Notes: generated by a model from the letters alone, not told the origin. Numbered from the stretch's first letter, positions 17,651-27,046 are shown. The stretch: DNA of 64,000 nt from Nostocoides sp. (GCA_016716625.1 JADJVJ010000001.1:868001-932000), one strand, 5' to 3'. Numbers and translations are program-made.

Positions 17651-18133
17651 ATGGAGAGGTGGATCGGCGCGCTGCCCGTGGGCGTGGCCTTCGGCGTGCT
17701 CTTCCTCGGGGCCTTCGTCCGCGGCGGCGCGACCTACTGGGTGGGCAGTCGGCTTCGACGCGGAGGTGAGGCGTCGTCCTGGGCTCGGCGCTTCGACACC
17801 CCCGTCGTCCAGCGGGCCGAGCGCTGGGTGAGCCGGTTCGGTGCGCCCTTGGTCTCGCTCGGCTTCCTCACCGTGGGCCTGCAGTCGGCGATCAACCTCG
17901 CGGCCGGGCTGCTCCGGATGCCCGCCCGGCGGTTCATCCCGGCCCTCGTCGTCGGCGCCCTCGCCTGGGCAACGCTCTATCTCACCGTGGGCCTGGCGGT
18001 GGTCGACGCCGCCTTCGGTCGGATCTCGTGGGTCTGGGTGCTCGTCGCGGTGGCCGGCGTCGTCCTGGTGTCCCTCGCGGTCAGCCGCTTCATTCGGAGG
18101 CGCGCCGAGGCGGCCGGGGTGGCCCGGTCATGA
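17651..18133 (+). CDS. Membrane protein, DedA/VTT-like, paralogue of the preceding gene
   Basis: A 160-residue protein with hydrophobic stretches near residues 8-30, 68-90, 96-125 and 128-146. It shares with its upstream neighbour an LPxG start, an F-LG-FVRG...Y-VG segment, a VQR in the loop, and an AAG-R...ALV-W-L end, so the two look like tandem duplicates. It adds a last membrane segment and a basic tail. TAGGCT at 17638-17643 stands 7 bases before the ATG (leaderless). Its stop overlaps the ogt start by ATGA. Function is unknown. Confidence 0.6.
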   Translation: MERWIGALPVGVAFGVLFLGAFVRGGATYWVGSRLRRGGEASSWARRFDTPVVQRAERWVSRFGAPLVSLGFLTVGLQSAINLAAGLLRMPARRFIPALVVGALAWATLYLTVGLAVVDAAFGRISWVWVLVAVAGVVLVSLAVSRFIRRRAEAAGVARS

Positions 18134-18645
18134 CCTGGGGTCTGCCCCAGGAGCGCTGCCACGCGGTGCTCGACTCCCCGGTAGGCCCGCTCACCGTACT
18201 CGCCGCCCACGGCGCGCTGCTCGGCCTGTGGATGGAGCGACACAAGCGACCCCAGTGGCTTGGGCTGGGGCCGCGCACCGACCGGGCGTTCGGGGTCGTC
18301 GAACGGGAACTCGGTGAGTACTTCGCCGGTGAACGCACCGAGTTCGATCTCCCGGTCAACCCGCCCGGGTCGAGCTTCGAGCGGTCGGTGTGGGCCCTGG
18401 TCCAGGCCATCCCGTATGGCGCGACCCGCACCTACGGCGACCTGGCCCACGAACTCGGGGACCCAAACGCCGCGCAGGCCGTCGGCGGTGCGAACGGTCG
18501 CAACCCGGTGAGCATCGTCATCCCGTGCCATCGCGTGGTCGGTGCGGACGGATCCCTCACCGGCTATGCCGGCGGCCTGGAGGTGAAACGGCAGCTCCTG
18601 CAACTCGAGGCCCGCAGCGCCCATCCTCCGGACCGGCTCTTCTGA
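18130..18645 (+). CDS. ogt: Methylated-DNA-protein cysteine methyltransferase
   Basis: A 171-residue DNA repair protein that takes the alkyl group from O6-alkylguanine onto its own cysteine. The active site IPCHRVVGADGSLTGYAGG is near residues 135-153, and the helix-turn-helix region with FERSVWALVQAIPYGATRTYGDLA lies before it. The N-terminal domain is short, as in Ogt rather than Ada. The ATG overlaps the stop of the DedA-like gene (ATGA). Nothing suggests an Ada-type regulator domain. Confidence 0.93.
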   Translation: MTWGLPQERCHAVLDSPVGPLTVLAAHGALLGLWMERHKRPQWLGLGPRTDRAFGVVERELGEYFAGERTEFDLPVNPPGSSFERSVWALVQAIPYGATRTYGDLAHELGDPNAAQAVGGANGRNPVSIVIPCHRVVGADGSLTGYAGGLEVKRQLLQLEARSAHPPDRLF

Positions 18646-18784
18646 GCCCGCGGCTCCCTCGTAGACTTCAGGCAGCACACCGGCGTGCTGGCCGTCGCTG
18701 CGCTATCGTGATTCGCGCACGGCCGTCATCACACCGGCATACGACTAGGGCGGCGCCGGTCCCTCGATCCGGAAGCGAACGCTC

Positions 18785-20371
18785 GTGACCAAGCCCGTTG
18801 TCCTCATCGCCGAAGAACTGAGCCCCGCCACGATTCACGCGTTGGGTCCCGACTTCGAGGTCCGCCACGTCAATGGCGCGGACCGGTCGGCGCTGCTGCC
18901 CGCGCTCGCCGACGTCGACGCCGTGCTCGTTCGCTCGGCGACCCAGATGGACGCCGAGGCGCTGGCGGCCGCGCGTACCCTCAAGGTCGTCGCGCGCGCC
19001 GGCGTCGGGCTCGACAACGTCGACATCGAGGCGGCGACCAAGGCCGGGGTCATGGTGGTCAACGCGCCGACCTCCAACATCACCAGTGCCGCCGAACTCG
19101 CCGTCGCCCTGCTGCTGGCCTGTGCCCGTAACATCGCCCCCGCGAACACCTCGCTGAAGGGTGGCGCCTGGAAGCGCAGCCAGTATGGCGGTGTCGAACT
19201 GCTCGAGAAGAAGGTCGGCGTCGTCGGATTCGGCCGGATCGGCCAGCTCGTCGCCGAACGGCTTCGGGGGTTCGGGATGGAGATTCTCGCCTATGACCCC
19301 TACGTCTCGGCGCAGCGGGCCGGCCAGCTCGGGGCTCAGCTGGTCACCCTCGATGAACTGCTCGCCGAGTCCGACTTCATCACCATCCACCTGCCGAAGA
19401 CCCCGGAGACCCTCGGGCTCATCGGCAAGGAGGCGCTCACCAAGGTCAAGCCCACGGTGCGGATCATCAACGCAGCCCGGGGAGGCGTGCTCGATGAGGA
19501 GGCGCTTGCCGAGGCCCTGCGCGAGGGCCGGGTGGCTGGCGCCGGGCTCGATGTCTTCGCGACCGAGCCGTGCACGCAGAGCCCGCTCTTCGAGTTCGAG
19601 TCGGTCGTGGTCACCCCGCACCTGGGCGCCTCCACCGAGGAGGCCCAGGAGAAGGCCGGGGTAGCGGTCGCCAAGTCGGTGCGTCTCGCCCTCGGTGGCG
19701 ACCTCGTTCCCGACGCCGTCAACGTCTCTGGCGGTGCGGTCGCGGAGGAGGTCAAACCCGGGATCGAGCTCGTCGAGACCCTGGGTCGCATCTTCACCGC
19801 GATCGCCGGGGCGGTGCCGGTCTCGCTCGACGTGGACGTGCGCGGCGAGATCACCCGATTCGACGTCGGCGTCTGGGGCCTCGCCGCTCAAAAGGGCATC
19901 TTCCGGGACATCACCGAGGACCCGGTGACCTATGTCAACGCCCCACTGCTGGCCAAGGAGCGGGGCTGCGAGGTCCGCCTCCTCACCAGCGAGCTCTCTG
20001 AGGACTTCCGCAACGTGACCACGCTGCGCGGCACCATGGCGGACGGCACGACCCGCTCGGTCTCGGGCACCCTCACCGGACCCAAGATGGTTCCGAAAGT
20101 CACCGAGGTTGACGGATTCGACCTCGAAATCCCCATCTCGAGGCACATGGCGTTCTTCGGCTACGTCGACCGCCCCGGCGTCATCGGCGTCGTGGGACAG
20201 CTCCTGGGTGAGGCGCGGGTCAACATCGCCGGGATGCAGGTCTCCCGTCATGACGCCTCCGGTCGGGCCATGGTCGCACTGACCGTGGACAGCGCGATCC
20301 CGCCGGAGCTCGTCGACGAGATCCAGGCCGCCATCGGGACCGAGGTCGTTCGGGTCGTCAACCTGGTGTGA
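18785..20371 (+). CDS. serA: D-3-phosphoglycerate dehydrogenase
   Basis: A 528-residue first enzyme of serine synthesis, oxidising 3-phosphoglycerate with NAD. The N-terminal substrate and Rossmann domains show VGVVGFGRIGQLVAERL near residue 145 and the catalytic Arg/Glu/His region ending in VVTPHLGASTEEAQ. An intervening domain follows, then a C-terminal ACT domain (RPGVIGVVGQLLGEARVNIAGMQV) for serine inhibition, the long actinobacterial form. The GTG start follows a GGAAGCGAA stretch. A TATCGT box at 18704-18709 could be the promoter, giving a leader of about 70 bases with no clear regulatory fold. Confidence 0.95.
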   Translation: MTKPVVLIAEELSPATIHALGPDFEVRHVNGADRSALLPALADVDAVLVRSATQMDAEALAAARTLKVVARAGVGLDNVDIEAATKAGVMVVNAPTSNITSAAELAVALLLACARNIAPANTSLKGGAWKRSQYGGVELLEKKVGVVGFGRIGQLVAERLRGFGMEILAYDPYVSAQRAGQLGAQLVTLDELLAESDFITIHLPKTPETLGLIGKEALTKVKPTVRIINAARGGVLDEEALAEALREGRVAGAGLDVFATEPCTQSPLFEFESVVVTPHLGASTEEAQEKAGVAVAKSVRLALGGDLVPDAVNVSGGAVAEEVKPGIELVETLGRIFTAIAGAVPVSLDVDVRGEITRFDVGVWGLAAQKGIFRDITEDPVTYVNAPLLAKERGCEVRLLTSELSEDFRNVTTLRGTMADGTTRSVSGTLTGPKMVPKVTEVDGFDLEIPISRHMAFFGYVDRPGVIGVVGQLLGEARVNIAGMQVSRHDASGRAMVALTVDSAIPPELVDEIQAAIGTEVVRVVNLV

Positions 20372-20446
20372 CCCGGGTCTCGCACTGCATACCGTCCACT
20401 GAGACCGGCGGTCCCGTATGTCGGGACGCGCGAGTAACCTGCCGAT

Positions 20447-21496
20447 ATGGCTGACGCTGCACCGACGTCCCTCAACATCGCCGTCATCGGGGGCGACGGC
20501 ATCGGTCCCGAAGTCGTCGCCGAGGGGCTCAAGGTCCTCAAGGCTCTCGTCGGTCACCTCTCCACGACCGAGTACGACCTCGGCGCCCGCCGCTGGCACG
20601 CCACCGGGGAGACCCTGCCTGCCAGTGTCGTCGCTGAACTTCGCGGGCACGACGCCATCCTCCTTGGAGCCATCGGCGACCCCACCGTCCCGAGCGGGGT
20701 GCTCGAGCGCGGGGTGCTCCTGCCGTTGCGGTTCGAGCTCGACCACTACGTCAACCTGCGACCCGCCCGCCTCTACCCCGGGGTCCGTAGCCCCCTGGAC
20801 ACCGACCGGGTCGCACCCCACGGCATCGACTTTCTCGTCGTCCGCGAAGGCACCGAGGGGCCGTACACCGGCAACGGCGGAGCCCTCCGCGTCGGCACCC
20901 CCCACGAGATCGCCACCGAGGTGTCGGTCAACACCCGCTTCGGGGTGGAGCGAGTCGTCCGGGACGCCTTCGCTCGAGCCGCTGCCCGGCCCCGTCGACA
21001 CCTCACTCTGGTCCACAAGCACAACGTCCTCACCCACGCCGGGCACCTGTGGCGCCGCACCGTCGAGGAGGTCGGCGCAGAGTTTCCGCAGGTCGAGACC
21101 GCCTACCAGCACGTTGACGCGGCGACGATCTTCCTCACCACCGACCCCGGCCGGTTCGACGTCATCGTCACCGACAACCTCTTTGGCGACATCATCACCG
21201 ACATCGCCGCAGCCGTCGCCGGAGGGATCGGCCTCGCCGCGAGCGGCAACATCAACCCCGAGCGGGTCGCTCCGAGCATGTTCGAGCCGGTCCATGGCTC
21301 GGCCCCGGATATCGCCGGACAGGGCAAGGCCGACCCGACGGCGGCGATCCTCTCCGTCGCGATGATGCTTGACCATGTGGGCCGGGCTGCGGACGCTCGC
21401 CGCGTGGAGGAGGCGGTGGCGGCCGATCTCGCCTCCCGGGGCACTTCGGCGCGCTCCACGGCGGCCGTCGGGGACGCGATCGCCGGGCTTCTCTGA
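20447..21496 (+). CDS. leuB: 3-Isopropylmalate dehydrogenase
   Basis: A 349-residue NAD-dependent decarboxylating dehydrogenase of leucine synthesis; it can also serve 3-methylmalate in the citramalate route to isoleucine. The start IAVIGGDGIGPEVVAEG, the ENLRPARLYPG-like and VREGTEGPYTG blocks, the catalytic KHNVLTHAG and the FDVIVTDNLFGDIITD metal site are all present. TAACCT at 20435-20440 lies six bases before the ATG, so a leaderless start is likely. It sits between serA and ilvE. Confidence 0.95.
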   Translation: MADAAPTSLNIAVIGGDGIGPEVVAEGLKVLKALVGHLSTTEYDLGARRWHATGETLPASVVAELRGHDAILLGAIGDPTVPSGVLERGVLLPLRFELDHYVNLRPARLYPGVRSPLDTDRVAPHGIDFLVVREGTEGPYTGNGGALRVGTPHEIATEVSVNTRFGVERVVRDAFARAAARPRRHLTLVHKHNVLTHAGHLWRRTVEEVGAEFPQVETAYQHVDAATIFLTTDPGRFDVIVTDNLFGDIITDIAAAVAGGIGLAASGNINPERVAPSMFEPVHGSAPDIAGQGKADPTAAILSVAMMLDHVGRAADARRVEEAVAADLASRGTSARSTAAVGDAIAGLL

Positions 21497-21515
21497 CCCG
21501 GGTACGGTGGGAGTT

Positions 21516-22613
21516 ATGAGCGCAGGCTTCACCTTCGACGTCACCGCCAACCCCTCCCCGGCCTCCGCGGAGCGCCGCGCCGAGATCCTCGCTAACCCTG
21601 GTTTCGGCCAGTTCATGACCGACCACATGATCGAGGCCACCTGGCGCGTCGACGAGGGGTGGAGCAGCGGACGCGGCACGCCCTACGGGCAGATCTCCAT
21701 GGAGCCGGCCGCGGCCGTGTTGCACTACGCCCAGGAGGTCTTCGAGGGTCTCAAGGCCTACCGGCACGCGGACGGCTCCATCTGGACCTTCCGACCCGAG
21801 ATGAACGCCGCGCGCCTGCAGCGCAGCGCCGCTCGGCTCGCCCTGCCCGAACTGCCGTCCGAGATCTTCCTGCACAGCCTTGAGGTGTTGGTGGGCCTGG
21901 ACCGGGACTGGGTCCCGGCCTTTGGCGATGGGGAGAAGAGCCTGTATCTGCGGCCCTTCCTCTTTGCTACGAGCGCTTACATCGGTTTGCGGCCCTCACA
22001 CGAGGTGCGCTACATGTGCATCGCCAGCCCGGCCGCGTCGATCTTCACCGGCGGCCTGCGGCCGATCTCCTTGTGGATCTCCCATTACGCCCGGGCCGGG
22101 GCCGGGGGCACCGGTGCGGCCAAGTGTGGCGGGAACTACGCCAGCGCCCTTGCCGGTCAGATCGAGGGCCAGCGCAATGGCTGCGACCAGGCCGTGTTCC
22201 TCGACTCCTCGACCCGGACCTACCTCGACGAACTCGGCGGGATGAACGTCTTCTTCGTCACCAAGGATGGTCGACTGGTCACCCCTGAACTCACCGGGAC
22301 GATCCTTGAGGGCATCACCCGGGACTCGATCCTGAAACTCGCCGGTGAGTTCGGCCTCGTCGCACAGGAGCGCCAGGTCCCGATCGCCGAGTGGCAGGAG
22401 GGAGTTGCCTCCGGGGACATCCTCGAGGTCTTCGCCTGTGGCACAGCCGCGATTGTCACTCCCATCGGCGAACTGCGCTGGGACGGTGGCTTGGCCCCCT
22501 CGACGGCTGGCGACCACGGCGGACCCGTGACCAACGGCATCCGCGAACGCCTGCTGGGCATCCAACAGGGCCGTTCCGAGGACACCTACGGGTGGATGAC
22601 CCGGCTGCTGTGA
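21516..22613 (+). CDS. ilvE: Branched-chain amino acid aminotransferase
   Basis: A 365-residue fold-type IV PLP enzyme for the last step of Val, Leu and Ile synthesis. Visible are EVFEGLKAYRHADGSIWTFRPEMNAARLQ, the PLP lysine in AAKCGGNYASALAGQ, the GGMNVFFV strand and the phosphate-cup ACGTAAIVTPIGEL. Length fits the bacterial BCAT2 type. TACGGT at 21503-21508 stands 7 bases before the ATG. It follows leuB by 19 bases but has its own apparent promoter. Confidence 0.95.
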   Translation: MSAGFTFDVTANPSPASAERRAEILANPGFGQFMTDHMIEATWRVDEGWSSGRGTPYGQISMEPAAAVLHYAQEVFEGLKAYRHADGSIWTFRPEMNAARLQRSAARLALPELPSEIFLHSLEVLVGLDRDWVPAFGDGEKSLYLRPFLFATSAYIGLRPSHEVRYMCIASPAASIFTGGLRPISLWISHYARAGAGGTGAAKCGGNYASALAGQIEGQRNGCDQAVFLDSSTRTYLDELGGMNVFFVTKDGRLVTPELTGTILEGITRDSILKLAGEFGLVAQERQVPIAEWQEGVASGDILEVFACGTAAIVTPIGELRWDGGLAPSTAGDHGGPVTNGIRERLLGIQQGRSEDTYGWMTRLL

Positions 22614-22642
22614 CCACTCTTCAGACGAGCGCTCCGTAAAGG

Positions 22643-22672
22643 TTCACAAGCAGACCATTGGCACGGCATACT
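22643..22672 (+). promoter_or_regulatory. Promoter of the GntR regulator gene
   Basis: TTCACA at 22643-22648, an 18-base spacer and CATACT at 22667-22672, with the GTG start six bases further on. The -10 box is part of a GGCATAC heptamer. Confidence 0.5.
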
Positions 22673-22678
22673 GACGCC

Positions 22679-23413
22679 GTGACGACGACGGCGCCGAGAG
22701 AGGCCCATCCACAATGGCTCTCCGAGGCCGTGCTGCGCCCGTCCGTTGGCAACGTCTTCGAGACCACCGTGGAACAACTCGCGACCGCGATCCGGCTCGG
22801 AGTGCTCGTCGACGGTGACCAGCTCCCGCCCGAACGGGATCTTGCCGAGCGGCTCGGGGTCTCCCGCAACACCCTGCGCGAAGCTATCGCCGCGCTCCGC
22901 GAGTCGGGCCTGGTGCAGACCCGGCGCGGACGCGCAGGCGGCACCATCGTCACGTATAGCGGTCAGGCCCCGCGCGAGATCGATGCCACCGTCCGACACG
23001 GCGCGGCCCTCGAAGACGCCCTCGACTTCCGGCGGGTCGTCGAACCCGGTGCCGCACGGCTCGCGGCGACCCGGACCCTCTCCAGCGACCAGCGCGCCTG
23101 GCTGCGGGAATCGGTGGCCGCCGTGCACACCGCAGCCCCGCGGGCCCACCGGATCGCCGACAGCCGGCTGCACCTGGCGATCGCCACCCTCACCGGCTCG
23201 CCCATGGTCGTCGAAGCGGTGACCCGGGCCCAGTCTGCGCTCTCCGAGCTTCTCGGGGCGATCCCGGTGCTCCGGCGCAACATCGAGCACTCCCATGACC
23301 AGCACGAGGCCATCGTCGGCGCCATCCTCGAACAGCGCCCCGAGGTGGCCCGGGCCGCCATGGAGGAGCACTGCGACGCGACCGCTGCGCTCCTGCGGGG
23401 GCTCCTCGGATGA
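22679..23413 (+). CDS. GntR-family regulator, FadR/FCD subgroup
   Basis: A 244-residue repressor-type protein. The N-terminal winged helix shows QLPPERDLAERLGVSRNTLREAIAALRESGLVQTRRGR near residues 40-80. The C-terminal FCD ligand domain shows DFRRVVEPGAARLAA, HLAIATLTGSP and DQHEAIVGAILE, whose Asp/His residues bind a metal and a small acid. GTG at 22679 is chosen from the promoter spacing; TTG at 22658 is in frame but lies upstream of the -10 box. It precedes the amine catabolic genes by 67 bases in the same direction, so it likely controls them and itself. Confidence 0.85.
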   Translation: MTTTAPREAHPQWLSEAVLRPSVGNVFETTVEQLATAIRLGVLVDGDQLPPERDLAERLGVSRNTLREAIAALRESGLVQTRRGRAGGTIVTYSGQAPREIDATVRHGAALEDALDFRRVVEPGAARLAATRTLSSDQRAWLRESVAAVHTAAPRAHRIADSRLHLAIATLTGSPMVVEAVTRAQSALSELLGAIPVLRRNIEHSHDQHEAIVGAILEQRPEVARAAMEEHCDATAALLRGLLG

Positions 23414-23480
23414 CCCCGCCCGGCCAAACCCTTCACGTCGACACGCAACCAGCACACCGGAAACGCCAAGGAGGCCCTTC

Positions 23481-24869
23481 ATGAGTGGTGCGTCGATTCA
23501 CCCCGGCGGCCCGCCCCAGTTGACCATCGAGCAGCTCCGGGCGGAGATCCGCGACGGTCGCGTGGATACCGTCATTGTCGCGTTCACCGACATGCAGGGA
23601 CGACTCCAGGGCAAACGGATCCACGGCCACTTCTTCCTCGAACACGTCCTGGCCCACGGCTCGGAGGGCTGCAACTACCTGCTCGCCGTCGACATCGACA
23701 TGAACACCGTCGACGGCTACCAGATCTCGTCCTGGGAGCGCGGCTACGGGGATATGTTCTTCCAACTTGACCTGGACACCCTGCGTCGGACCCCCGGCCA
23801 GGCGAACTCGGCGACCGTCCAGTGCGACCTCACCTGGCTCGACGGATCGGGTGAGGTTGCCCAGTCTCCGCGAACCATCCTCAAACGGCAGGTCGCCGCG
23901 GCGGCCGAGCTCGGCTACGCCGCGTTTGCCGGCACCGAACTGGAGTTCATCCTCTTCGAGGAGACCTTCGAACAAGCGTGGGACCGGCGCTATCACGCAC
24001 TGACGGGGTCCAACCGTTACAACGTGGACTACTCGATCCTCGGTGGGACCAAGGTCGAGCCGGTGCTCCGCGACATCCGCAACGAGATGTATGCCGCCGG
24101 CATGACGGTGGAGTCCGCCAAGGGCGAGTGCAACCTCGGCCAGCACGAGATCGGTTTCCTCTACGACTCGGTGCTGCGGACCTGCGACAACCACTCGATC
24201 TACAAGAACGGTGCCAAGGAGATCGCCGCCAAGCACGGACGGTCGTTGACCTTCATGGCCAAGTTCGACCAGCGCGAGGGCAGTTCGTGCCACATCCACC
24301 TTTCCTTGCGGGGGACCGACGGCGCGATCTCCTTCGCCGACGACTCCCGGGACGGCCACCGCAGCGAGGTCTTCGACCACTTCCTCGCCGGACTGCTCGC
24401 CACGATGCGCGACTTCACCTACTTCTATGCGCCGAACATCAACTCCTACAAGCGCTTCGCCGCCGGGTCTTTCGCCCCGACCGCGGTCGCGTGGGGCATC
24501 GACAACCGCACCTGCGCTCTGCGTGTCGTCGGTCATGGGCCTGGCCTGCGGGTGGAGAACCGGGTGCCCGGCGGGGATGTCAACCCCTACCTTTCGGTCG
24601 CGGCCATGCTCGCCGGCGGACTGCACGGCATCCGGGACAAATTGCCGCTGGACCCGGTGTGCACGGGCAACGCCTACACCGGGGACTACGTCCACGTGCC
24701 GAACACCCTGCACGAGGCCCGTGACCTGCTCGCCGGAAGTGCGATCGCCCGAGCCGCCTTCGGTGACGCCGTCGTCGACCACTATGTCCATGCCGCCGAC
24801 GTCGAGCTCGCGGCCTACAACGCCACGGTGACCGACTGGGAGCGGGTCCGCGGCTTCGAGAGGATGTGA
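23481..24869 (+). CDS. Glutamine synthetase-like gamma-glutamyl-amine ligase (PuuA/GlnA3/GlnA4 type)
   Basis: A 462-residue member of the glutamine synthetase family. The beta-grasp start has VIVAFTDMQGRLQGKRI, and the catalytic domain shows GTELEFILFE, the KGECNLGQHEIGF metal site, SCHIHLSL for ATP, and the NRTCALRVVGHGPGLRVENR substrate loop. These features match PuuA and the Streptomyces GlnA3/GlnA4 proteins, which couple glutamate to polyamines or ethanolamine rather than to ammonia. An AAGGAGG box precedes the ATG. The neighbours (aldehyde dehydrogenase, SDR, gamma-glutamyl hydrolase) support an amine-degradation role. Which amine is used cannot be read from the sequence. Confidence 0.85.
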   Translation: MSGASIHPGGPPQLTIEQLRAEIRDGRVDTVIVAFTDMQGRLQGKRIHGHFFLEHVLAHGSEGCNYLLAVDIDMNTVDGYQISSWERGYGDMFFQLDLDTLRRTPGQANSATVQCDLTWLDGSGEVAQSPRTILKRQVAAAAELGYAAFAGTELEFILFEETFEQAWDRRYHALTGSNRYNVDYSILGGTKVEPVLRDIRNEMYAAGMTVESAKGECNLGQHEIGFLYDSVLRTCDNHSIYKNGAKEIAAKHGRSLTFMAKFDQREGSSCHIHLSLRGTDGAISFADDSRDGHRSEVFDHFLAGLLATMRDFTYFYAPNINSYKRFAAGSFAPTAVAWGIDNRTCALRVVGHGPGLRVENRVPGGDVNPYLSVAAMLAGGLHGIRDKLPLDPVCTGNAYTGDYVHVPNTLHEARDLLAGSAIARAAFGDAVVDHYVHAADVELAAYNATVTDWERVRGFERM

Positions 24870-24872
24870 CCG

Positions 24873-26273
24873 GTGAGCCTCACCCATGACGTCATCAACC
24901 CCGCGACCGAGGAGGTCGTGACCACCCTCGACCTCGTCGGCGTCGAGGAGACCGACGCCGCGATCGCCCGAGCGGTGCAGGTCGGCCCGGTATGGCGTGC
25001 CGTCTCGCCCGCGGACCGCGGTGGCTTGTTGCGCAGGTTCGGTGCCCTCGTGGGTGAGCACGCCGAGGAGCTCGCGCGGCTCGAGGTCACCAACTCCGGT
25101 CACACAATCGGAAACGCCCGCTGGGAGGCGGGCAACGTCCGCGACGTGCTCACGTACTACTCGGCGGCCCCGGAGCGGCTCTTCGGACGCCAGATCCCGG
25201 TCGCCGGCGGCCTCGACGTGACCTTCAAGGAGCCACTGGGCGTCGTCTCGGTCATTGTCCCGTGGAACTTCCCCATGCCCATCGCTGGGTGGGGTTTCGC
25301 GCCCGCACTGGCCGCCGGCAACACGGTCGTGCTCAAACCCGCGGAGCTCACCCCGCTCACCGCGATCCGGCTCGGCGAACTGGCCCTGGAGGCGGGCATC
25401 CCCGAGGGCGTCTTCACTGTGCTCCCCGGCAAGGGCTCCATCGTGGGGGAGCGGTTCGTCACTCATCCCGACGTTCGCAAGGTGTGCTTCACCGGCTCCA
25501 CGGCCGTTGGCCAGGGCATCATGCGCAAGGCCGCCGGTTCCCTCAAGCGGGTCACCCTCGAACTGGGTGGGAAGTCGGCGAACATCGTCTTCGCCGACGC
25601 CGACCTCGATGCGGCCGCCGCATCGGCGCCGATGTCGTTCCTCGACAACGCCGGCCAGGACTGCTGCGCGAGGACGCGAATTCTGGTCCAGCGCAGCGTC
25701 TTCGACGCCTTCATGGAGCGGTTTGAGCAGGCCGTCACCGCGGTCCGCGTCGGTGACCCCGGCAATCCCGACACCGAGATGGGTCCCCTGGTGTCCTCCG
25801 GGCAGCGCGAGACCGTCCGCTCCTTCATCGAAGGCGCCGAGGAGTCCGGCCATGCCGCGCCCGACATCGCCTTCCGCGGCTCGGCCCCCCAGGGGGCGGG
25901 CTGGTGGTACCCGCCGACGGTGCTGCTCGCCCACAGCACGGATGACCGGTGTTGGCGCGAGGAGATCTTCGGCCCAGTGGTCTCGGTCATGCCGTTCGAC
26001 GACGAGGCGGACGCGCTCGCCAAGGCCAACGACACGGCATACGGGCTCTCGGGGTCGATCTGGACCCGCGATCTGGGTCGCGCGATCCGGGTGGCCCGGG
26101 GAGTGGAGTCCGGCAACCTGTCGGTGAACTCGCACTCCTCGGTGCGCTACTCGACCCCGTTCGGGGGCTTCAAAGCCAGCGGCATTGGGCGGGAACTCGG
26201 CCCGGACGCCCTGGACGCGTTCACCGAGGTCAAGAACGTCTTTTTCAACACTCAACTCGCAGAAGGGAACTGA
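24873..26273 (+). CDS. Aldehyde dehydrogenase of the gamma-glutamyl amine pathway (PuuC type)
   Basis: A 466-residue NAD(P)-dependent aldehyde dehydrogenase with VIVPWNFPMPIAGW, FTGSTAVGQGIM, the base Glu in LELGGKSANIVF and the catalytic Cys in NAGQDCCARTR. It is likely to oxidise the gamma-glutamyl aldehyde formed from the amine adduct. The GTG start is three bases after the ligase stop, so the two are co-translated. It is well diverged from the ALDH7 gene at 453-1994. No amine oxidase or transaminase lies in the cluster, so the step that makes the aldehyde must be elsewhere or be done by the SDR if the substrate is an alcohol such as ethanolamine. Confidence 0.85.
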   Translation: MSLTHDVINPATEEVVTTLDLVGVEETDAAIARAVQVGPVWRAVSPADRGGLLRRFGALVGEHAEELARLEVTNSGHTIGNARWEAGNVRDVLTYYSAAPERLFGRQIPVAGGLDVTFKEPLGVVSVIVPWNFPMPIAGWGFAPALAAGNTVVLKPAELTPLTAIRLGELALEAGIPEGVFTVLPGKGSIVGERFVTHPDVRKVCFTGSTAVGQGIMRKAAGSLKRVTLELGGKSANIVFADADLDAAAASAPMSFLDNAGQDCCARTRILVQRSVFDAFMERFEQAVTAVRVGDPGNPDTEMGPLVSSGQRETVRSFIEGAEESGHAAPDIAFRGSAPQGAGWWYPPTVLLAHSTDDRCWREEIFGPVVSVMPFDDEADALAKANDTAYGLSGSIWTRDLGRAIRVARGVESGNLSVNSHSSVRYSTPFGGFKASGIGRELGPDALDAFTEVKNVFFNTQLAEGN

Positions 26274-26278
26274 ACACC

Positions 26279-27046
26279 ATGGCCGGAAGGCTGCAGGACA
26301 AGGTCGCGGTCATCACTGGCGGCTGTTCGGGGATCGGCCTGGCCACCGCGCGCAGGTTCGTCGAGGAGGGCGCCAAGGTCGTCATCGCCGACCTCTCCGA
26401 CGAACTCGGTGCCCAGTTGGCCGCGGAACTGGGCGGGACCTACGTTCACTGCAACGTGGCCGACAAGGCCGACGTCGACAACCTGTTCAAGGTTGCCCAC
26501 GACACCTATGGGCGGATCGACGTGGCGTTCAACAACGCCGGGATCAGCCCGCCCGACGATGACTCCATCCTCGACACCGGGCTCGAGGCCTGGGAGCGGG
26601 TCCAGCTCGTCAACCTCACCTCGGTGTACCTGTGCTGCAAGGCGGTGCTGCCCTACATGCTCGAGCAGAAGTCCGGCTCGATCATCAACACGGCGAGCTT
26701 CGTCGCGGTCATGGGTGCGGCCACCTCGCAGATCTCCTACAGCGCCTCCAAGGGTGGCGTGCTCTCCATGACCCGCGAGCTCGGGGTCCAGTTCGCCCGG
26801 GACGGGGTGCGGGTCAACGCGCTCTGCCCGGGGCCGGTGAACACCCCGCTGCTCAAGGAGCTCTTCGCCAAGGACGCCGAACGGGCCGCCCGGCGGCTGG
26901 TGCACGTCCCGATGGGGCGGTTCGGCGAACCGGAGGAGATGGCGAACGCGGTGCTCTTCCTCGCCTCGGACGAGAGCTCCTTCATGACCGCCGCCACCTT
27001 CCTCGTCGACGGTGGCATTTCGGGTGCGTACGTCACCCCGCTCTGA
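26279..27046 (+). CDS. Short-chain dehydrogenase/reductase
   Basis: A 255-residue classical SDR. The cofactor motif GGCSGIGLATARRF begins near residue 14 (the family pattern is TGxxxGIG), NNAGIS is near residue 88, and the active site has S in NTASFV and Y-K in ISYSASKGG. An acidic residue after the second strand (IADLSD) favours NAD over NADP. AGAAGGGA precedes the ATG, and the gene is five bases after the ALDH stop, so it belongs to the same operon. If the ligase acts on ethanolamine, this enzyme could oxidise gamma-glutamyl-ethanolamide to the aldehyde; that is inference. Confidence 0.85.
   Translation: MAGRLQDKVAVITGGCSGIGLATARRFVEEGAKVVIADLSDELGAQLAAELGGTYVHCNVADKADVDNLFKVAHDTYGRIDVAFNNAGISPPDDDSILDTGLEAWERVQLVNLTSVYLCCKAVLPYMLEQKSGSIINTASFVAVMGAATSQISYSASKGGVLSMTRELGVQFARDGVRVNALCPGPVNTPLLKELFAKDAERAARRLVHVPMGRFGEPEEMANAVLFLASDESSFMTAATFLVDGGISGAYVTPL

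Noticed and set aside
18672..18690. CAGCAC/GTGCTG hairpin after ogt as a terminator
   Set aside because: Only six pairs and no T run.
18646..18784. A possible serine-sensing leader before serA
   Set aside because: Only two adjacent Ser codons in a frame without a following terminator; no T-box or attenuator fold seen.
18668..21679. A very long open frame (about 1000 codons) antisense to serA and leuB
   Set aside because: Long antisense frames are routine in very GC-rich DNA; composition is Arg/Gly/Asp-rich with no family motifs, and both genes on the plus strand are certain.
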